From positions 7,717,071-7,781,070 of the forward strand of contig JAJEKV010000047.1 in the NCBI GenBank assembly GCA_021234155.1: a stretch of 64,000 nt of DNA, written 5' to 3'. The first letter of the stretch is position 1. Each line of letters begins with the position of its first letter. Positions 60,076-64,000 of the stretch are shown here, piece after piece. Under the pieces are notes generated by a model. The model was given only the letters and a program-made list of their open reading frames with translations. It had not been told where the DNA came from and did no database searches. Made by a program: the position numbers and the translations under genes. This DNA is from Isoetes taiwanensis. Taxonomy: Eukaryota > Streptophyta > Lycopodiopsida > Isoetales > Isoetaceae.

Positions 60076-60196
60076 GGGGTATTGGAGCACCTTTTTCGTT
60101 GTGTGCCTATGACTATCCATATTATTAATGTATTCATGATGTAACAATATTGTGGTAGTTTTGTGCCATATTTATAATTGTACGTTTAGTTTGTGG

Positions 60197-60410
60197 CAAT
60201 CACAGTGATTTTACTCAGTTTAGTGGCATAACCATCATGTCTGACTAGGCAGGCACGTGTTGGAAAGATACGCACATAGAGCATAACCATCGTGTTTGAC
60301 TAGGCAGGCACAGGTTGGAAATTTACGCAATCATAGAGCAGACTTGAAGAGGCAAAATTCTTAATAGAGCTCTAGGGAAAAAAGCCGATCCAGTTAAAAA
60401 TATGTAGGGA
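60197..60410 (+). repeat. Direct repeat copy 2, with an internal 55 bp duplication
   Basis: It matches 55633-55845. Inside it, 60226-60335 is a two-copy tandem of a 55 bp unit (gcataaccatcatgtctgac, aggcaggcac) that occurs once in copy 1. Confidence 0.7.
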
Positions 60411-60470
60411 GTATTTGCTAAGTAAAAATTGGGTGGGCTATTTTCTGCCCTATCTGGTAATGTTTATATG

Positions 60471-60558
60471 CCATATGACAAGCACTCTTTTCCATATTCA
60501 ACGGTTCTTGAACGCCATATGACAAGCATCCTTTTCCATATTCAACGATTCTTGAACG
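60471..60558 (+). repeat. Two tandem copies of a 44 bp unit
   Basis: ccatatgacaagca and ccatattcaacg(g/a)ttcttgaacg repeat exactly twice, starting at 60471 and 60515, inside an 80-codon open frame (60429-60671) with no recognisable relative. Confidence 0.85.
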
Positions 60559-60603
60559 CTCAAATTATCTCCGCCCGATTTGGGTTAGAAAACTTAGAAA
60601 TAT

Positions 60604-60660
60604 GGAAACCCTTCCGGATTTTCACAAAACCCGCTTTTCTTGAAGCCCGGAAGGGTTTCC
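60604..60660. repeat. 14 bp perfect hairpin
   Basis: ggaaacccttccgg at 60604-60617 is the exact reverse complement of 60647-60660, with a 29-base loop. It has no following T-run to suggest termination and its role is unknown. Confidence 0.8.
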
Positions 60661-62600
60661 GCTTGAAATAAAGTTTTAGGTGGTCGAGATCCACCACTAA
60701 TCAATATTAGCAATTCAATTTGCAGCTGTTTCATTTTACGAAGAAAATTTTCTCTTCATAGCTATTCATCCCGTGTTCTCCTACGATTCCACACCAAACA
60801 TGCAATCCACATGTGTTTCTTTGAATCAGACGGGTTTCTCATTCTCAAGTAGGTAAATAATTGATGTTTCTCTTAGTTTTCTGGATCTTCTGGTGGACTA
60901 TGATACCCCCCTTTTCTGATTCATTCGTCTACTTTTGATGGCTCGGTTATCTGCTTTTGTTTTTTTAGGTCTCGATGGCATGGCGCTGACAGAGATATGA
61001 TTTAGCCCCTTATGCATTTCCTCATGCGAGCCCGATTGTTTATAGCCATGGTGAGGTTATTTTGGTTTTGTACCAATACGGTTCAAGCTTGGGCGCATGA
61101 GGCCTCAGATAACTGTAAGAGTTTTTTATTGTTGTCTTTGCAACTCCCGCAACTGCAGAAGTTTCTTCATCAATTTCTTATTCTCTGATAGCAGAGAAAC
61201 CATATGAATTGCAGCTGCAGAAATCGAAATGGAGCATTATAATCATAGAAGAGCGATGGATCAAATGATTTTTGCAGTACCATCACCATGGGCAGGCTGG
61301 AAAATTTCTTTCTTTGATTGAATTTGCTGCGTGAAGTTCAATGATGATGGTGGTTATGGCAGAGAACCGTGATGTTCTTGATGTGGCAAATTTGCTAAAA
61401 ACATTCTGATTATGGACTGCCAGAGGACAAATTCCTGTTTGCATGTTCCAATCAGCTATACAAGATGCATCCTGAGATATTTTAATACAAGGTATGTGTT
61501 TCTGTTGCTCCCATGGAAGTTGTTTCTTGCTATATGCAAAAAAAAAAAAGAAAAAAAGAAAAAAAAAAGAAAAGCTAAAGTCCGATTGGCAGGACAGTGG
61601 TATGTGACTATATGAAGTATATTTTATGAATGTTCCTGCCTCCTCATATGTTAGTATGTAATTTAAGATGGTGCATAAGTTCAGAATTTTTTGAAGCTTT
61701 CAAGATGTGAATTATGTGATGTAGTAGTTATTCTGGTTGAAAATGCTTGCTAATAAAACTAAGGTTGTTACATCGTCCAGCTCACTTTGTAATGCACGTA
61801 CCACTGGGACAGATGTGATGTCGGCTAGTTTGCCCATCGCTTGAGAAAATGGCCACTGGGGTTGCAATTTCACTTTACTATGCTACTGGTTGTGGTGAAG
61901 ATGTCGTCATTAAAAGATAACATGTTTTTGTGTTGTCTTTTCCTAGTTGGTGGTCCAAATTTGTACTGCATACCGATTTTTTATTATATTTAACGGATTC
62001 TTTTATGCAGCATGGACAAAATCCTGCTGTATTGAAAGCTCTTAGGACAAAATTGTGGACTGGCCGCTTGACCAACACACCGTTTTATATTAAAAGTTGG
62101 GTGTGTATCTCACTTGGTTCTTTGATGTCTTCTTACTTTTATGACTAAGCGTTCTTATTATCAATTTTAATACGTTTGGAATTTGGACATCGCTTATTGC
62201 CAGATGTGGAACTTTCACGTGGCTTATTGCCAGATGTGGAACTTGCATTGCTCTGGAACCAAGGCCATTTAAAGTAGTTGAGAATGATGATGAGCTGCAG
62301 GAATATTTAATGTTCTTTCATAAAACATGAAAAATAATCAAAGCCGCAACACGACAAATAGTTATTAAAGCTCGGCAATGCGAAGTAGATCAACAAAACC
62401 TAAAACACGCATTTCTCAACCGCGAGACATTTGATTCAATTTAGTTTTGATATTTACAATTGAATCTCTATAGCTTGAACAATTTACATTGAAATAAAAT
62501 AATTAGTACTAAATGCCAACTTCCTTCCAATCTATAAGTTGCCCACGACAAAGTTATTTTGGTAAAAGTATCACACAATGACAACGTCTGATCAAATTCA
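60661..62600. other. No recognisable gene; simple repeats only
   Basis: The stretch contains short open frames on both strands (for example 61930-62148) that match nothing I know, an A/AAAG run at 61538-61576, and a two-copy repeat of gcttattgccagatgtggaac near 62191-62240. Spliced captured exons cannot be excluded. Confidence 0.45.
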
Positions 62601-62636
62601 TCCCAATAATGAAATAACCATCTCTTCAAATCGTTA

Positions 62637-62668
62637 CTAAGCCCGGTAACGCGGGCACTATAACTAGT
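62637..62668 (+). mobile_element. Helitron-like 3' terminus
   Basis: The sequence gcccggtaacgcgggc at 62641-62656 forms a 5 bp stem (gcccg/cgggc) with a 6-base loop. Twelve bases later it ends in CTAGT (62664-62668). A short GC hairpin 8-12 bases before CTAG(T) is the diagnostic 3' end of plant Helitrons, which insert before a T. I could not identify the matching 5' TC end. The PIF1-type helicase fragment at 54600-54862 on the same strand may belong to it. Confidence 0.6.
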
Positions 62669-64000
62669 TTTTATAAAGCAGATTCCGAAATGCTTTATAA
62701 CACAAGTGCCGTATTTAGATTCTACAAAGATTTTGGGGCAAGGCGAAATAGTGTGTGTGACGTGGTCGAAACTTAACTTGTCCTCACTGTTATTGTTAGA
62801 GTCGTGTTTTCTTCGTCTTACACCTAGAATTTTCTGTCATCTCTGTAGACATAGGATTTCTCTCTAAAGTGAAGACCCATAGGTGTCTGCATATCCGATA
62901 GACTAATTGCTCTCCAGCATTTGCCCAAAAACAATTTGAAGGACATGCTAGTATGTTTTTGAGTACGGGTCCAATATGTAACAGTAACTATGGGCAATTT
63001 TCTTTGAACATAATATTCAGATCCTTAATGATGTTGAAAGGGATTTTGATCATACAAGAGAGGCTGAATCAAATAAGATAACGTTGAGCTTTGTTTTAAT
63101 GTCTCCTTTTTTAATGCTAAACCTGTTCACAAAATCGTCATACAATCATTCTAATAAACTCCATCGATTCATTGATTGATTGAAGACCTTGTGAACAAAT
63201 GAAGAAGTGACTGTGATTTTAAGCAACACAGAGCTTGCGCAGTAAATGACACTTATATCTTTTCTATGCTTCCACCATAAGATAGTCATTGCGCTTTTGA
63301 AGGTTGCACAGGATCGTATTTTCCAATTCGACTTAGTGACATTGCACTGATGCCTTATAATTACATGGGACTGTGCATGCTTTCTGCTGAGGCCTTGCAT
63401 GAAGCATTGCAGATGAATATCTGTTCATAAAATGTATTTTCTCCATCAATGCAATCAACAACTGCATAAGCTACACCATATAAGCAGATGTGGAAAAGAG
63501 CACAGAAAGTCTGTGACATAAGAATCCAGCCGGCCTTCATCTTATGGAGCTGTATACTCCAGACCTAAGTGGGGCTCCTGTAGAAACAAAGGGCATTGTG
63601 GAATAAAGGCATTATGAGGACAGTGCACCCAAATTCTTGAGCATTGATGATTGACAAAATGATATGCTCTGTTAACCAAAAGAACGTAGGCCCTTGCCTG
63701 GATATTTTGGCAATTTCTCACGTTGTTGAGTTCAAAAATCCCATGGTAGAAACTGTTGACCTCCAGAAACTGGTTGTAATGGCTGCTTCAGACATCCAGC
63801 TAGTTGGAGAGCTCCACATAGGAGGAACAGAAGAAAATGACAAGATCTTTGCATGTTGAGTAAGCATTTTACCATGAATTCTTTGAAACCTTGCATCAGC
63901 GCTAAGAGAAGTTTTAATTCTATGTGTCGAAGACATTAAGTACCAGCTCTTGTAGTAATCATTCAAAAATTGTTCTACATCTCCTTTGGTCCTATTGTAG
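62669..64000. other. Terminal 1.3 kb without recognised features
   Basis: Frames at 63644-63859 (plus) and 63718-63966 (minus) overlap on opposite strands. The plus-strand peptide (VDLQKLVVMAASDIQLVGEL) looks more protein-like than the serine-rich minus one, but I recognise neither. Confidence 0.4.

Larger units (their letters stand above)
56379..60103. mobile_element. 3.7 kb CACTA-like element carrying a Pirin fragment
   Basis: The ends are inverted repeats of about 40 bp: left CACAACTAAAAAGGTGCTCA and, at the right, CACAACGAAAAAGGTGCTCC (reverse complement, ending 60103). Both continue through a shared CCCCGGAAAAT. TGC flanks both sides (56376-56378 and 60104-60106), a 3 bp target duplication. 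CACAA-type ends with a 3 bp duplication fit CACTA/EnSpm. G-rich subterminal arrays lie at both ends. The interior holds a Pirin-like pseudogene and no transposase that I recognise, so it looks non-autonomous (Pack-CACTA type). 56880-58200 holds only short frames of unknown meaning. Confidence 0.8.

Noticed and set aside
63644-63966. Overlapping frames on both strands as a conserved gene
   Set aside because: I recognise neither peptide, and overlap of antisense frames is expected by chance; left as unassigned.

Overview
This is intergenic DNA from a plant nuclear genome, most likely a flowering plant; the species cannot be told. It is AT-rich, has GT-AG introns, and is built almost wholly of plant transposable elements: L1-type LINEs, a Ty3/gypsy chromovirus, CACTA-like elements, a Tourist MITE, a Helitron-type terminus and large TIR transposons. 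I see no convincing intact host gene. The gene-like stretches are transposon proteins, mostly broken, or host-type fragments carried inside transposons.

Layout. 1-1490: relic of a DUF7869-type (AGHTHEDVDALFG) element protein. 2725-5312: a 2.6 kb near-perfect palindrome whose arms each hold PPT-LTR-PBS of one LTR retrotransposon. 6313-18741: LINE A (minus strand, 5'-truncated), split by a 7.1 kb CACTA-like element at 10103-17242 that contains a foldback and a Tourist MITE. 18742 to about 54590: LINE B (minus, near full length, about 6.5 kb when its insertions are subtracted). LINE B carries three insertions: the gypsy element 20215-39348, a 271 bp MITE 41353-41623 and a 9.8 kb transposon 43043-52799 (TE2). 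The gypsy element's 3' LTR is itself split by a 6.4 kb transposon at 31920-38349 (TE1). LINE A keeps the empty site of each insertion in LINE B, LINE B keeps the empty site of the CACTA element, and the 5' LTR keeps the empty site of TE1. The borders and target duplications can therefore be read inside the window.

54600-64000: a PIF1-type helicase C-terminus, tandem repeats, a 3.7 kb CACTA-like element (56379-60103) carrying a multi-exon Pirin-like fragment, and a Helitron-like 3' terminus at 62637-62668. The last 1.3 kb holds nothing I recognise.

Main finding: TE1 and TE2 are related DNA transposons. Both have GGGT-type termini and 4 bp target duplications. Both encode the same unusual transposase-like protein, with an exon ending at the same place, a cysteine-rich block, and DFA...Y, DGC..Q.K and HGKG..DG motifs. 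TE2 also carries a Ulp1-like protease gene and an FCP1/NIF-phosphatase-like ORF. The 271 bp MITE shares the GGGTGT start and the TAGA target of TE1.
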